64,000 nucleotides of DNA from Aphelocoma coerulescens (GCF_041296385.1 NW_027183960.1:2465001-2529000); one strand, 5' to 3'. Positions 1-11,094 are shown, counted from the stretch's first letter. Made by a program: numbers and translations. Notes: generated by a model from the letters alone, not told the origin.

Positions 1-803
1 CTCCCCTGGGGAGGAGGGGCAGATTCAAAGTCTGGCGCTGAAGCTGAATATTCTGTGGTGCAGAGGGTGGGGGTGGGGTATGGCAGTGAAGCCAGATATT
101 CCGGAGCACAGGAGGCGGGCACCGGGGCTAAAGCCGGGTTTCTCAAGGCAGGAGAGGTAGGGGCTGAAGCCGGGACGTGTGACCTTTCCCTTGATGCAAT
201 TGAGGGTGCTGGGATTCCCGAGATATATGGGAAGGGTGGGATCCCCGGCATGGGCGGGGGCAGGGCTCCCCCCCAGCTCCATTGGGGCGGGAGGGCTGCC
301 GGGGGAAAGGCCCCCGGTGCGGGCGGAGGGGGGGCTGGCGGGGGAAGCCCCGGAGCCAGGGGGAGGAGGGCAGCTTCTGGTGCTGGCGGCGGAGGCAATA
401 CTTCTAAAGGGTCTCAGCCTTTTTTCTCTTCTGTTTGCTTTTCCTCTGCGGTTTCTGATATTTTGAAGACTTTGGTTCCCAGAGGTTTTGTAATTCCTGT
501 CCAGCAAGAAGCATATTCTCTCTCCTCAGGGTGAGATGGCTCTTTTGAATTTACAAATACATTTAGAGCCTGGCAAATCCATGCCTCATCAGACCCGTAT
601 TTTGGCCAGTACACATGATCAGATCTGATTTCCTTTTTTACCCACTCTTTCATGCAGAATTGAATCATTTTTACTTTCTCTTTTCCTTTTGTAGAAGGAT
701 CAGTTTCCCAGTTTGCGAGTTTGACCCCGAGGGGACTGTCTCGGGGTATATCCTCTGGCACCCTTTTATAATTTGAACTTAATTTACTAGGTTGTTGTCC
801 CAT
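1..803 (-). pseudogene. gag: ERV1 gag, 5' part only, cut by the window edge
   Basis: This is the minus-strand start of the gag gene of a class I (gammaretrovirus-like) provirus whose remainder lies left of the window. The frame opens at 803 with Met-Gly-Gln-Gln, a typical N-myristoylation context for a matrix protein. It runs 129 codons to an in-frame TGA at 414-416, and the same frame then continues into a strongly proline/alanine-rich segment. It is identical in structure to the copy at 39519-41405, including the stop, so the break predates the tandem duplication. It cannot give full-length Gag as it stands. Confidence 0.85.
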
Positions 804-1715
804 TTTCCCAGGAGTTCTCTATTACTCAAAATACCAATTTATCCCCCCCTTTGAAATACTAATTCATTCCTTTAAAACACCAATCTTCACTGCTGTAAAA
901 TACTACCCACCCTTTCACAGTACAAAAAACACCAAAAAATTTATTAGAGCCCACCTTCCCCAAAAACAAAGTTAACTTCGAATTACACAGTTTTTCATTC
1001 ACACATTCACTCTTTTTTAATATTTGTTCACTCACTCATTCCTACTCACAACAGAATAATAAGGTACCTCTTTCAAGTCACTTGTTAGTATCCACCCATG
1101 GGTATGATATAATCCTTAGGATTCTGGGTGCTCTTGGATTTCCCTCAACCCAGCATTGCTAGCATCCAAACCCCAACCTCTCTTGGGGTACTTTTAGGCC
1201 CTGGGTGCTCTTGGAGTTTTCCTCAACCCAGCATATGGGGGGGTAGCTCCCACTTTGCAACCCCTTCTCTGGGACCCCGTCCCAGTCACCCCCGGAGATT
1301 CTTTCACTCCGCTTATCTCTCGCTTTGTCTCCTCGCTGGCCGCTGTTCTCGTGAACAAGACGGAACGGCAGCACTCAGAGACTGCCACACTCGCTTCGCA
1401 GATCTGGGGGCAACCAGCCCACGTCTCATTCACACACGCTCATCTCCCGTAACCACCCCCTTTTTCTTTGGACAATACTTCCCAGTCCTGTTTCTTTTCC
1501 AGTGTCTGTGGGATTTTTGTCGAGAGCGCTCTCTTTCATTTGCTTTATTTTTGTGTCTTTCTTGTCCTCCGGGTGTTGCCCTGCTGCCACCAAATCACGC
1601 CAGAGGATGCTAAGCAAAGGTCCTGCCAACTTGGGCGGGAGGCGCCTTACCCTTGCTTCTTGAATCCTCCCACGCTTTTCAGAGGCGAGGTGTAGCTCCG
1701 GGACGAGCCCTTAAT
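804..1715 (-). other. ERV1 untranslated leader with primer-binding site (left copy)
   Basis: This lies between the 5' LTR and the gag start of the left ERV1. The primer-binding site abuts the LTR at 1697-1713 on the minus strand and resembles a tRNA-Pro site (14 of 17 bases by eye). Two imperfect copies of an approximately 31-base element, containing GGGTGCTCTTGG and ending CAACCCAGCAT on the plus strand, lie at about 1127-1156 and 1203-1233. Several short frames here look like chance. Confidence 0.75.
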
Positions 1716-2372
1716 TGTGAAAAACGAGGTTCACTCTCCTGTGAGAATTTAAAGGGTTTAATATAAAGACAATAAGAGACACATCAAATAAAGCAACGGG
1801 GTAATGGCCGGGTGCCTTGGTGCTCTGCCAAGAGCACACCTGATGCCAGAGGTGAGTCTTTTTTATACCATTTTTACTGTCTGTTCTTTATTCATATTAA
1901 AACTTTTCCTGGAGCTGTTCTGCATGGCCACTCCTTGGTTCCGCCTTTTTAGAGCATGCGTAGTCTTCTGCCTTGTGGTTTTATTTCTCTTGATTCTTGG
2001 GGTTGGGCCCGCTAGGCAAGAGTCGATGGTAGGGTGGATTTCTTAATTCTCCAGACAGACAGGGCTGATTGCAGCTTTGGGCCTCTTCGTCTCTCCGGGC
2101 AGAGTGGTGATAACGGCTCTTGGACTCTCCTGGCCGCCTGTTCTCCGGGCGGAGTAGCCTTTGGGCCCTTTTGCTCCCTAGACAAAGTGTTGATTAGCAG
2201 CTTTTCGGGCCTCATCCTCTGTTCGTTTGGAGGTTATCTTACGTGCTCACACTTGTTAACATTCTTGCTAAAAAGAGAGAAAACTACATCCACACAGCAA
2301 AAAGCATTTCTAACATTATATAATATCTACTTTATACTTTGCGAGAAGCCAATATAATATATGTTTATAACA
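1716..2372 (-). repeat. ERV1 5' LTR (left copy)
   Basis: This is a 657-bp LTR. On the minus strand it starts TGTTATAAAC and ends TTTTTCACA, giving the canonical TG...CA ends. A TATA box (TATAAAAAA on minus) lies at about 1859-1869. It matches 42317-42969, which lacks 4 bp (GAGA) near 2276, and more loosely the 3' LTR at 32879-33536. It directly abuts arm sequence at 2373. Confidence 0.92.
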
Positions 2373-3082
2373 CCTCCATTGGCGACCTCCTTTTCCCTCT
2401 GATTCAGCTACCTTGTGGTAGGTGCGATGGTGCTGAAGAAGGGTGGCGGCTTGGCACAGTTGCTGTCACAGGTGGATCTTTGAGTGGCATGTGTGAGGGT
2501 AGGAGGGTACGGCACCCATAGCTGAAGGCAAAAAAGGTCAGGGCATGTCATCAGCCGCAGTCGTGCTAAGTTGTTCATCTATGCAAACTGCTTGCCGAGT
2601 TGTTCCTTTCTTAGGTAATGGGGGCTTGTATCAACCAGAACTGCAAATGGTCAGTATTTGCAGAGAAGGTTACTTGGACTGTTGTTGAAGTGAGTGTAGC
2701 AGTTTCTATGGCATTCTGCAAAAAAAGTGACAGGTCTCCCTGTGTTCCCCAGTTCTTAACAAAGATGAAGTTAACAAACCCCTGAAAAGAGGTTTTGCAA
2801 AACTTCAGGGATATTTTCCTACTAGTACTGTAGAGACAACCATAGTCACCTTGTCTTTCCAAAAGTGAAGGTTCCCTATTTTTGTCCAAGAGCATCAAGT
2901 GCTTTTGATCAGCGTTTGTGTGCATGCATTAGCCTCGTTCTTGCTCTTCCTTGGAGAACTTTTACAATACTCACATGATCTGTGTAGGCTGCAGACTGCA
3001 GTGGTGAACTTCAAGGCTTCCAGCAGAAGGGAGATGCTGTCCACGTTTTGGATTCTCCTTAGCCTGAACCTTCAATGTCCAA
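2373..3082 (-). repeat. Inverted-repeat arm tip (arm B of the preceding period)
   Basis: This is the reverse complement of 8635-9364 and a direct copy of 42970-43679. It continues arm B beyond the ERV1 insertion, so this 0.7 kb pairs with arm A to the right across a 5.55-kb spacer. It differs from arm A by lacking about 22 bp (the hairpin near 9237-9258). An open frame of 104 codons (2611-2925, minus) is present in all four copies, but I recognise no domain and consider it unproven. Homology ends abruptly at 3082. Confidence 0.93.
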
Positions 3083-3469
3083 TAACGCAGCGTTTGGTGC
3101 TCGAGGCACTGACTCTGGCGTGCCCCTGGTCAGAGACAGTCCAGCTGCGTTACCTCCACGCGTCGCTGAAGCGACTTCGGGATCAGGAAAAGAGCTTGCT
3201 GGGCTAGCTAGCTGGCTTCTTTGCAGAGGGAAACACGGCAGGAGCCGTTGATGTCGGCTCACGTTAGCTCAGAGACAAAGGAAGAGAGGGGCTGTTCAGG
3301 TCTGGCTTCTAACAGGTTTAATGCGATAGGATGAGGATGAGGTCGGATTGATGGGAATCCGCTCCTCGGAGCCTTGTCCTCAGTTTTATAGGGAATTTGA
3401 AAACCCCCTGTAACTATTCCTGAAAAGACCTGCCTTGCTAAATTAGTGCCTTTTAAGTCTTGTGTCCCC
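3083..3469. other. Unassigned junction segment, possibly an LTR fragment
   Basis: No gene is seen. The segment lies between the arm boundary and the class II ERV fragment. On the minus strand there is a TATA-like CTATAAAACT near 3390 and an ATTAAA further downstream, an arrangement that would suit a promoter-bearing LTR piece. No ends or partner were found, so this is only a suggestion. Confidence 0.25.
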
Positions 3470-3882
3470 AGGATAGAACAACAAACTCACAAAGATAACA
3501 GCAGTGGATCTACAGGACTTCTGCAGGCCTTCTGGACTGCAGACATCTCTGACCAAAGGCCACAGATGACGTGTACCCTGATCCTGCCGAACGCCCGTCC
3601 GCCCTGGACTCAGCTTCAAGGTTTGATTGATACTGGTGCTGATGTAACTATCATCTCCTTCTCTGCGTGGCCTCCCTCATGGCCTTTACCCCCAGTGGGA
3701 TCGGCCATCACAGGATGAGGATGAACCACACAGAGCTATTGAAGCGAACGGCCTGTGACGGTGAAGGACTCAGAGGGGCACACAGCTACAATTAGGCCTT
3801 ATGTTACTACCACTTCCCTTAACCTTTGGGGACGGGATGTGTTGGCAGCCTGGGGCATACGGATCGGGACAAATTTTTAGCA
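3470..3882 (+). pseudogene. pro: Class II ERV protease remnant
   Basis: An open frame from about 3446 to 3718 contains a retroviral aspartic-protease active site, LIDTGADVTIIS, with the catalytic DTG near residue 62. It is preceded by a stretch typical of the protease N-terminus. After a stop at 3716-3718 the C-terminal part of the domain is still recognisable near 3829-3882 (NLWGRDVLAAWG), so the frame is broken by nonsense and small lesions. The style of the active site fits betaretrovirus-like (class II) elements. gag and dUTPase are absent upstream. Confidence 0.8.
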
Positions 3883-3900
3883 GGGGTCACTGTGCGCAAA

Positions 3901-4060
3901 GGTGCACAGTATCCTACACTGCCTTTGCAGTGGTTGATTAACACACCAATCCGAGTCAGACTCTGCTTAGTTAGTTGAATTAAGGGCTGTTATCATGGCT
4001 TTTCAACGATTCTCACAGGAACCTTTGAATTTGGTTACTGAAGCCGACTAGCAAAAGCTC
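3901..4060 (+). pseudogene. pol: Class II ERV RT / RNase H scraps
   Basis: Short in-frame pieces follow the protease: one near 3925-3960 resembling the start of reverse transcriptase, and one near 3980-4047 reading ELRAVIMAFQRFSQEP, an RNase H motif region. The bulk of reverse transcriptase is missing, so an internal deletion joined the two. A stop separates them. This is assigned by motif only. Confidence 0.55.
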
Positions 4061-4130
4061 GTATACAATTAATCACCTTACGGTACCACAAAATTCAAAG
4101 AATCCTGTTCTTCTGAATCACTTTCTCTCA

Positions 4131-4487
4131 TTGCAATCTGCAGGCAAGAGACAACTGCCCTGGGCAAAAGTCTGGGTGTGGAATTTACTCACTAACCAGT
4201 GGGAAGGCCTGCGGGAACTTATGGTTTGGGGTCGTGGCTATGCTTGCGTTTCTACAGATACTGGGGTACGGTGGCTAGCTGCAAAATGTGTTCGCCCTGC
4301 CCTACGGCACCAGAGGCAGAACAGGCAACCTCCAAATGATGACCAGAACACCAACCATCCAAGTGGCCACCAGAATGTAGATCATCAGCCATCAGACTCT
4401 TCTGATGATGACCAAGATGTTGACCATCAGGCAGATGGTCCTTCTACAAGCAGAGACTGGGATGGTCCTTCCACAAGCAGAGACTGA
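4131..4487 (+). pseudogene. pol: Class II ERV integrase C-terminal domain with acidic tail
   Basis: The frame encodes an SH3-like integrase C-terminus: WNLLTNQWEG, then VWGRGYACVSTDTGVRW and an AAKCVRP-type end. This is diagnostic for alpha/betaretroviral integrases. It continues for about 55 codons into a hydrophilic tail rich in Asp, Gln, His and Asn that ends with a duplicated GPSTSRD motif. The integrase zinc domain and catalytic core are missing, and no env follows. The tail could be native low-complexity sequence or a product of local repeat expansion. Confidence 0.75.
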
Positions 4488-4616
4488 ACTTTAAATTTCT
4501 TGTTATGGAGTCAGATCGTTAAAGCCTTAAGGACATATTTAGAATTAATAACTGATGTAAATTTCTATTTAGGATTAATAGTGGAGTTGTTATCTTATCA
4601 AACAAAAAGGGGGAAT

Positions 4617-5032
4617 TGTAGATACCAAAATGCTGCTAGCGAGGATTTTCTTGCTATTTTCTAAGTCTGTGAGAGACTTTTCTCTCTCACAGAAGAGGTA
4701 GCAGAGTATGTAAACAACCAAGCCACCTGCAACCTTGAAAAGTCTGGTTTATGGTCTAGTAGAAAAATATTTTGACAATGGATGGTTTAGGATTTTAGCC
4801 AATCACCCCAAGGGGGGGGGCTGATCCTTTGTCCAATTAGACTATGAAGAAAAAAGTCTGTAAAAGAGTTTGTGAAATAATTAAATGAATAAATCTTGGT
4901 GCACAATTCCTGCCTGCTGGATCTTCTCTCCTCCTCCTCCCTATGGCTGCGGGACACAGTGATACACCCTAGGGCCCAGGCCTGCGGTAATAGACCACAA
5001 TTACAAGTGAACTGCAACACAAGCAGCTAACA
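4617..5032 (+). repeat. Class II ERV 3' LTR
   Basis: A polypurine tract (AAAAAGGGGGAAT) ends at 4616 and is followed by TGTAGATACC. The unit ends GCTAACA at 5032. An AATAAA lies near 4887. Its position after the integrase remnant on the same strand makes it the 3' LTR of a heavily deleted provirus; no 5' LTR is recognisable. Length is about 416 bp. Confidence 0.75.
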
Positions 5033-5041
5033 CATTCCTCC

Positions 5042-5688
5042 TGTGATAAATGAGTGAACGATAAATTTTGTCTTTCGCATCTATCACTTTAACATTTAGA
5101 AGTGAGAATGTACTATGTAGAAATAGTGTTAAGGTAAAATATAGGTAAGTAAAAACAAGACTAGAGTAAATTGTAACTTCGAATGAGTGGTAACATGTTG
5201 GGAAACGTAGGAAGAAACACATGATAATAAATGTCCTTTCAGTTGAGAAATTACAGAGGTGGAAACCAAGACATCTTCAAGAAACAAAGAAGATAAACCG
5301 CATGCATCCCAGGAAGTCTGTTATCTCATCAAAACTCACACCTCCCAAAGAACCCATCAACTACAAATTAGGTTGGAGACTGAGGAGGCACCGGAGGGGG
5401 GTGCCTGCCTTCAATTCTGGAGCTACTCAGAGGACCGAGGTGGCAGTGTGCTGGCGTGTGCTGGCGCAAGGGGGCAGAGACGGAGGGGGGAAAGTTGAGT
5501 GAAGTGTAAATGACTTTCTGGGCTTAAGGACTATGTTTAAAGAAGTACTAAAGTTCACAGTAAAATGAATGGAGCCACGCCTCTAGCAATATTGCTAAGT
5601 GCTCCTGCACTGTGATATGCCTTTGTTCTACTAATAAATGCTCAATATTATGCTGCTGAAAATTCCGCTTGGGAATTCATCTTTCTCA
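5042..5688 (+). repeat. Probable solo LTR (ERVL-like)
   Basis: This unit of about 647 bp starts TGTGATAAATGAGTG and ends TTTCTCA, with a polyadenylation signal AATAAA near 5633 followed by a short downstream tail, as in LTR R-U5 regions. No coding sequence lies on either side. ERVL affinity rests on overall resemblance of the ends to avian ERVL-type LTRs and is tentative. A clean target-site duplication was not found. Confidence 0.5.
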
Positions 5689-8634
5689 CTTCTTCCCTTA
5701 AAATCAGTTCTAAGAATTTAGTGTGAAATACATTTAGGCTTGGTCCACATTATTTTTAGTTCAAATAAACACATCTAAATTTTTTCCATCTTTCCCATTA
5801 AAGGATTTTGGTTTTGGCTCATTCTTTCAGCATTTTGCCAGCAATCTGCTCAATGCTCTTTCCTTAGGAATGAAAGCTGTAGCCTGATATTACAAAGTGT
5901 TTGGTGAAACCTTTACCATGACTCTCAAGTCGCAACATGCCAGATAATCACTGGTTTTCAAAGCTGCTTGAAGATAGAAGGAAAGCGTCAAAGGTTTATG
6001 CATGAATCAGCATCCCCTTGTCACAACGTCATGCTGCAGTGATCCTTGCAGAGCTCTAAGACTGGATTTAAAGGAGAAAAGCTCAATACTGGCTCCTGAG
6101 CCAGCAGGATGAAACATCCAAGATTGTACATATATTACTTCTGTGCTAAAACTACTGTATGAAAACGTCTTACCATTATGGCAGTTTTATAGTACTCCAT
6201 AGGAGACATCTCTTTAAATGACTCTTAATATCCTTTCAGTGCTAAAATTGAGAAGGGGGTTGATCCATAGTTAACTCATGTAAACACGAGTGAACTACTA
6301 AGAGACAGCAAATGTTAATCACAAAACCTAAGCAGCAGGATTCGCCTTAATCTTGTCAAGATAAGAGGAACAGGATCTTTTGAAAACCGGCACAGAGATC
6401 GCTGCATCAGCCACCGAAGAACTGCGCATGCTCCAGAAAGAAAGGTAAAAAGTGCATTGTGACAAAGACTACTGATCTTCATCAGAAAGACCCTCGAGGA
6501 AGAAGAGGAGCCTTCCTCAGTGCGCCCATCAGCGTACACAGCGCATGCATGGCACGTATGCTAATGATATTAATGACTTCCGAGAAGTAATTTCTAGAAC
6601 CACTCCTATCCCAAGAATTGTGATGAATGTTCATAAATTTTACACATAATGCTGGACTGTATGGAGTGCTCTGTGTGTGTGTGTTAGGAGGAGTGATCCC
6701 CCATGCACCCAGCGCCGAATAAAGCAAATACCCGCTTCTCTGACTCTGAAGCATCTCTAGGCCTGGTTTTGGGCAATTCAAAATAGGTGAATACACATTA
6801 CAACTACAGCTGAAGTTGTTGCATAGGCAGATTGAAGAGGAAAGGATTTCATCTTCATCACTCTCCTTCTTTCTTGTTTTGACAGAATTAAGAACTTGTA
6901 AAAAATCTGATATCACTGATGCTCACCACTCTTCCAATTAGACTACGCTCACTTAGGCAACGAAGTCCAGAGCTTCGGATATCTCCCGCTTCTGCCCTAG
7001 GAATTGCTTCCAGTGCTGTACCTTTGCTCCAGCTGCGAAACCAAACCAGCAGAACCAAGGAAGTTCTCTCTGAATGAACCATTGCTCTTGAAGGCTACAA
7101 CGGCAGTCATGGCAGTGAACACTGCTCTTCACTGGGCCATTCCTCTGAAAAAAAACCATGCACCACCTCTCAACCTAAACCGTTAAGCCTCCTGCTGATG
7201 CTGACTGACAAAGCGTCCAACTGCACTTAGATTCCAACAGCTACTTCCAATGACCTGTCAACAGAGCTTTGCAGACTTGCAACAGAGCAACAAACTAAAG
7301 GGGCTATGTTTCATGGCTGTTTTTCAAACATCATTGACTTATGTCCCTTTGCCAGCTTAAGTGAAGGTGGCCCATCCACCTTGGTCAAAATCAGCAGAAT
7401 TTTGGCCCAATTTGTTGTTACGCAACACATCATGACACAATCTCTTGGTGTTGATGCAAAATTCCCACTGAAGTGCATGTCGTTACATGACTTAAGGCTA
7501 CCTACTCACAGAGTGTCCACTCCACTGCCACACCCATTTTCTGGCCACCTTGAAATGACTGAGCTGTCTTACTGTTCCCAACATTCCTCAGGGGTACGTG
7601 ACCACCATAGCCTCCCTTCTGAAGTTTAGGAACCTAAGTAGTACTAGCAATAGCAGTTTATCCAAAATCCATTTGCTCCATCAACAAACTCCGAGCAAGC
7701 GCTGAGAATTAGTTTCAAGACTTCTACATATATTTACAGGGAGCTTTTTGTTTGCTTGTTTGTTTTTAAAGCAGATGGAGTAGTGCGATGTTTCCCTGAG
7801 GCTACCAGGGCTGCGAGGCAGGCAGGCAGAGCCCTGGCATGGGTGGCACAGGGGACCCCGGGCGCTGACGGCTGCCACCAGCGCAGGCCAGCTCGGAACT
7901 GGCAGGCAGGGCTGCACCCCGCGTCTGCCACAACAGCTGCAGCTTCTGCAGCCTGAAACACAGCTGGCTCAGGGGTTCAAATTAAGAGCCAAAACCTTTT
8001 GCTGCTCAATTTGGGGCAGAGAAAGGTCATCACTTCTAGCATGGCATAAGCCTGCCACTACATTTCTGTGAAGGAAAATCACCTTGTTAGAGTGAAACTC
8101 CTGAGTAAAATACTGAAGCGCTTTCAGATTCGTATTATCTGACATTTCTGTGACCTTCTTTTATACCTGCATTGTTTCCTACTGCTGGTTTTGGGCACAA
8201 GTTCTGTGTACACTATTCTGGAAACAAAAAAATAACCCAAAACCAACACCCACTCCTCCCCCACCATCACTCCTTCCCCAGCCCCAAGCCTAACAAAACC
8301 AGCCTGCAGAATGTGCAGGATTTCAAATGAGAACAAGCATAGATGGGACATCAAAAGATGGATTCTCCTTAGACATTTGTGCATGCAGTGCTCTGCAATC
8401 AACTCCTAAATTCTACTCCTCGTACACCAAATATTTGTCTTGGGAACTCCTTGTTCTCCATTCCAACCCTTCTGAGAGGGTAATCGAGGAGTTACTCTAC
8501 ATATTTTAAGCACATGTTGCACTAGTCAAATCCAATGCACAGCATTACTTGACTAACTGAGGCGGTGGCAAGGTCAATTAAGACCTGTTCATGTCTTAAT
8601 TTGGAGCTCTTCCAACTGCTTGAAAAGTGAAGCC
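5689..8634. other. Unassigned spacer sequence
   Basis: About 2.9 kb of moderately AT-rich sequence without a supported gene. Frames of 60-144 codons occur on both strands but show no motif. There is a short GT run near 6671-6683 and a GC-richer patch at 7790-7960. The segment occurs once per period, between the palindrome arms, and could be old intronic or intergenic DNA captured in the amplicon. Confidence 0.6.
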
Positions 8635-9375
8635 TTGGACGTTGAAGGTTCAGGCTAAGGAGAATCCAAAATGTGGATAGCATCTCCCTTCTGCTGGAAG
8701 CCTTGAAGTTCACCACTGCAGTCTGCAGCCTACACAGATCATGTGAGTATTGTAAAAGTTCTCCAAGGAAGAGCAAGAACGAGGCTAATGCATGCACACA
8801 AACGCTGATCAAAAGCACTTGATGCTCTTGGACAAAAATAGGGAACCTTCACTTTTGGAAAGACAAGGTGACTATGGTTGTCTCTACAGTACTAGTAGGA
8901 AAATATCCCTGAAGTTTTGCAAAACCTCTTTTCAGGGGTTTGTTAACTTCATCTTTGTTAAGAACTGGGGAACACAGGGAGACCTGTCACTTTTTTTGCA
9001 GAATGCCATAGAAACTGCTACACTCACTTCAACAACAGTCCAAGTAACCTTCTCTGCAAATACTGACCATTTGCAGTTCTGGTTGATACAAGCCCCCATT
9101 ACCTAAGAAAGGAACAACTCGGCAAGCAGTTTGCAAAGATGAACAACTTAGCACGACTGCGGCTGATGACATGCCCTGACCTTTTTTGCCTTCAGCTATG
9201 GGTGCCGTACCCTCCTACCCTCACACATGCCACTCAAAGCTCCTTGCGTGGAGCTCTCGCACCACCTATGACAGCAACTGTGCCAAGCCGCCACCCTTCT
9301 TTAGCACCATCGCACCTACCACAAGGTAGCTGAATCAGAGGGAAAAGGAGGTCGCCAATGGAGGGAAGTTGTACC

Positions 9376-10340
9376 CCCTGACAGCTAAGCTCCAACTACG
9401 GTGTCGCTTATGTCCTTCCCAGGACGGGCGGGAAAACGCCTCGGCGCAGCGCAGCGCTGGCCGGGAGCGGCCGGCACGGCACCGAGCGCGCTCCCCACTC
9501 CCTCCCGCCCGCGCCGCTGCGGAGACCCCGGGTTCGCCGGAATCGGCCACATGCTGCACGGAGGGCAGCGCGGCAAAGGCGGCCTCCCCTCGTCGCCCGG
9601 GGAAGGCCGGCCTCGGATCCCCGCTCTCTCCACCGGCACGGGCAGTGCCAGCAGCCTCTCGCTGTGGCCGCCGCTGGCCGAAAGCCTCGCCGCGCACCGC
9701 CCGGCCGGCCCCGCCGCTCCGCGGGGTCACACGGCACCTGCCGTGGGCGGCCGCCGAGCGACAGGAAGCAGAAGCGCTCACCGCCGCGCCGCTCGCCGCC
9801 CCGCCCGGGCGCTCCTCTCCTCGCGCTACCACGATGGCGCCGGCCCGCCCCGCCTTCCCCGTCGCCTGCGGCGCAACGCGGCTGCTCCGAGCCACGCAGC
9901 ACGCGTGCGGCCGGGCCCTGCCGAGCTGCCGGCGGAGCCGGGGCACAGCCCGGGCGGGAGAGCTTCCGGCGAGGCTGGGCGGGCGGCGAGCGCGGCCGAG
10001 CGTGAGCGCGCCAGGCGGGCGGCGGGCGGCGGCGCGATGGAGAGCTAGATGGAGGCGGCAGCACCGCGCGGCATAAAATAGCTGATCGTCCGGCAGCCGC
10101 CCGCTCCGCAGCCCCTCGGCTGCTGTCGAGAAGGGCCCCAGCCCTGGCCGCGCCGGTGGCGAGGCGGCTCCGCAGCCCGCGGGCAGCCCTGGCGGGGCAG
10201 GGGAGCACTGCGGGCAGCCCCGGGGCCGCGCAGCCGTCTGCAACGCGCGGTGGGAGCCGCTGGGAACTATTTTACACGTTCCGGGGGGCTGGAGAGGAGC
10301 ACGGAGACCACGCGGCAGGTCGCTGCCGTTAGGGAAAATT
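9376..10340. promoter_or_regulatory. CpG island, candidate (bidirectional) promoter, arm A
   Basis: About 1 kb of very GC- and CpG-rich DNA in an otherwise GC-moderate arm. It contains GC boxes (GGGCGGG), a YY1-like CACGATGGCGCC at about 9829-9840, and a TATA-like CATAAAATAG at 10072-10081. On the minus strand a donor-like GTGAGC starts at 9781, inside sequence resembling a GC-rich first exon. Long frames on both strands (up to 385 codons) are expected from low stop frequency and are not called as genes. No gene can be named; a promoter for a non-coding or amplified transcript is an inference. Confidence 0.6.
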
Positions 10341-10368
10341 AATCCACGATGCCTGAGGTTTATATCCG

Positions 10369-10829
10369 AAAAGGAGACAGAGGAGTCCTGCAACATTCTT
10401 CGACTACAGGGAGAGTCCATGGGGCTTTTCCCATGGCGTCTGTCAAACGGTTGCGGGATGCAGCCCCCTTTTGATGCCAAGTTCCCGGCCACAGCACCCT
10501 CTTCCTTTTCCCCACTGGCTGAGGTATTCGGGAGATACAGACTTCCGGAACTGCCTACTCTATGCGCCCCCCTCTAATATGCACCCCCCTCTTGGCATCG
10601 AGAAGAAAGAAAAGAACCCCATTCCTAATGCTCTTAAGTCTTTGTTGCCTTGCTCTAGGTTCAGGAATTTAACACGGCCTTGATTAATCAACAGTCTCTG
10701 ATGATTAGTAACAGTTCTAGAGAACTCCTAGTTTCTTCTGTTACTTCACTAGCCATAACTTCCTAGCCTTGTCTACAGGCCGATTCACACGGTCTCTTTG
10801 TAAAGACTCATCCATCTCATTCCTTTTAA
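10369..10829 (-). repeat. ERV2 3' LTR, arm A
   Basis: Aligns with 14032-14470 on the same strand. Shared landmarks include CCATGGGGCTTTT, TTCCGGAACTGCCTACTC and CACACGGTCTCTTTGTAAAG. A polypurine tract (minus AAAAAGAGGAGGGATT) flanks it at about 10828-10845, which marks it as the 3' LTR. It borders the CpG island directly. The exact outer edge is uncertain, because about 20 bp beyond the TG at 10389 are also shared with the other LTR. Confidence 0.8.
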
Positions 10830-11094
10830 TCCCTCCTCTTTTTATTTGCTCTGTATTTGTCTTTACAAACCTTAATTACCATGGATTTAATTTTTTTCTT
10901 CTGGAGTCTTCTTGGGTTTTGCTATTATTTGCAGTGACATCCTTTTCTGTCCTTTTGTAGTCATTTCTGGATCAGGTAGGCATGGCTGCTAGCGGCATCC
11001 CCTTGAGCACCTGCTGAAAGAGCTGCCGCCAGCATGGTGTCACACATGGTAAAAAGATGAGAGTTGCTATAGCATGTAAGAGGAGGAATCGTAT

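Noticed and set aside
3446..3718. Cellular aspartic protease gene
   Set aside because: The DTG context, short length and the following RNase H and integrase pieces identify a class II retroviral protease remnant.
7306..7629. 107-codon plus-strand frame in the spacer
   Set aside because: No motif, no promoter or polyadenylation context, single frame in AT-moderate DNA. Identical in copy 2 only because that copy is recent.
9335..10492. Long open frames in the CpG island (385, 266, 235, 215 codons on both strands)
   Set aside because: GC-rich DNA has few stop codons. The frames overlap in several registers, are dominated by Arg/Ala/Gly/Pro, have no recognised domain, and one runs into the ERV2 LTR.
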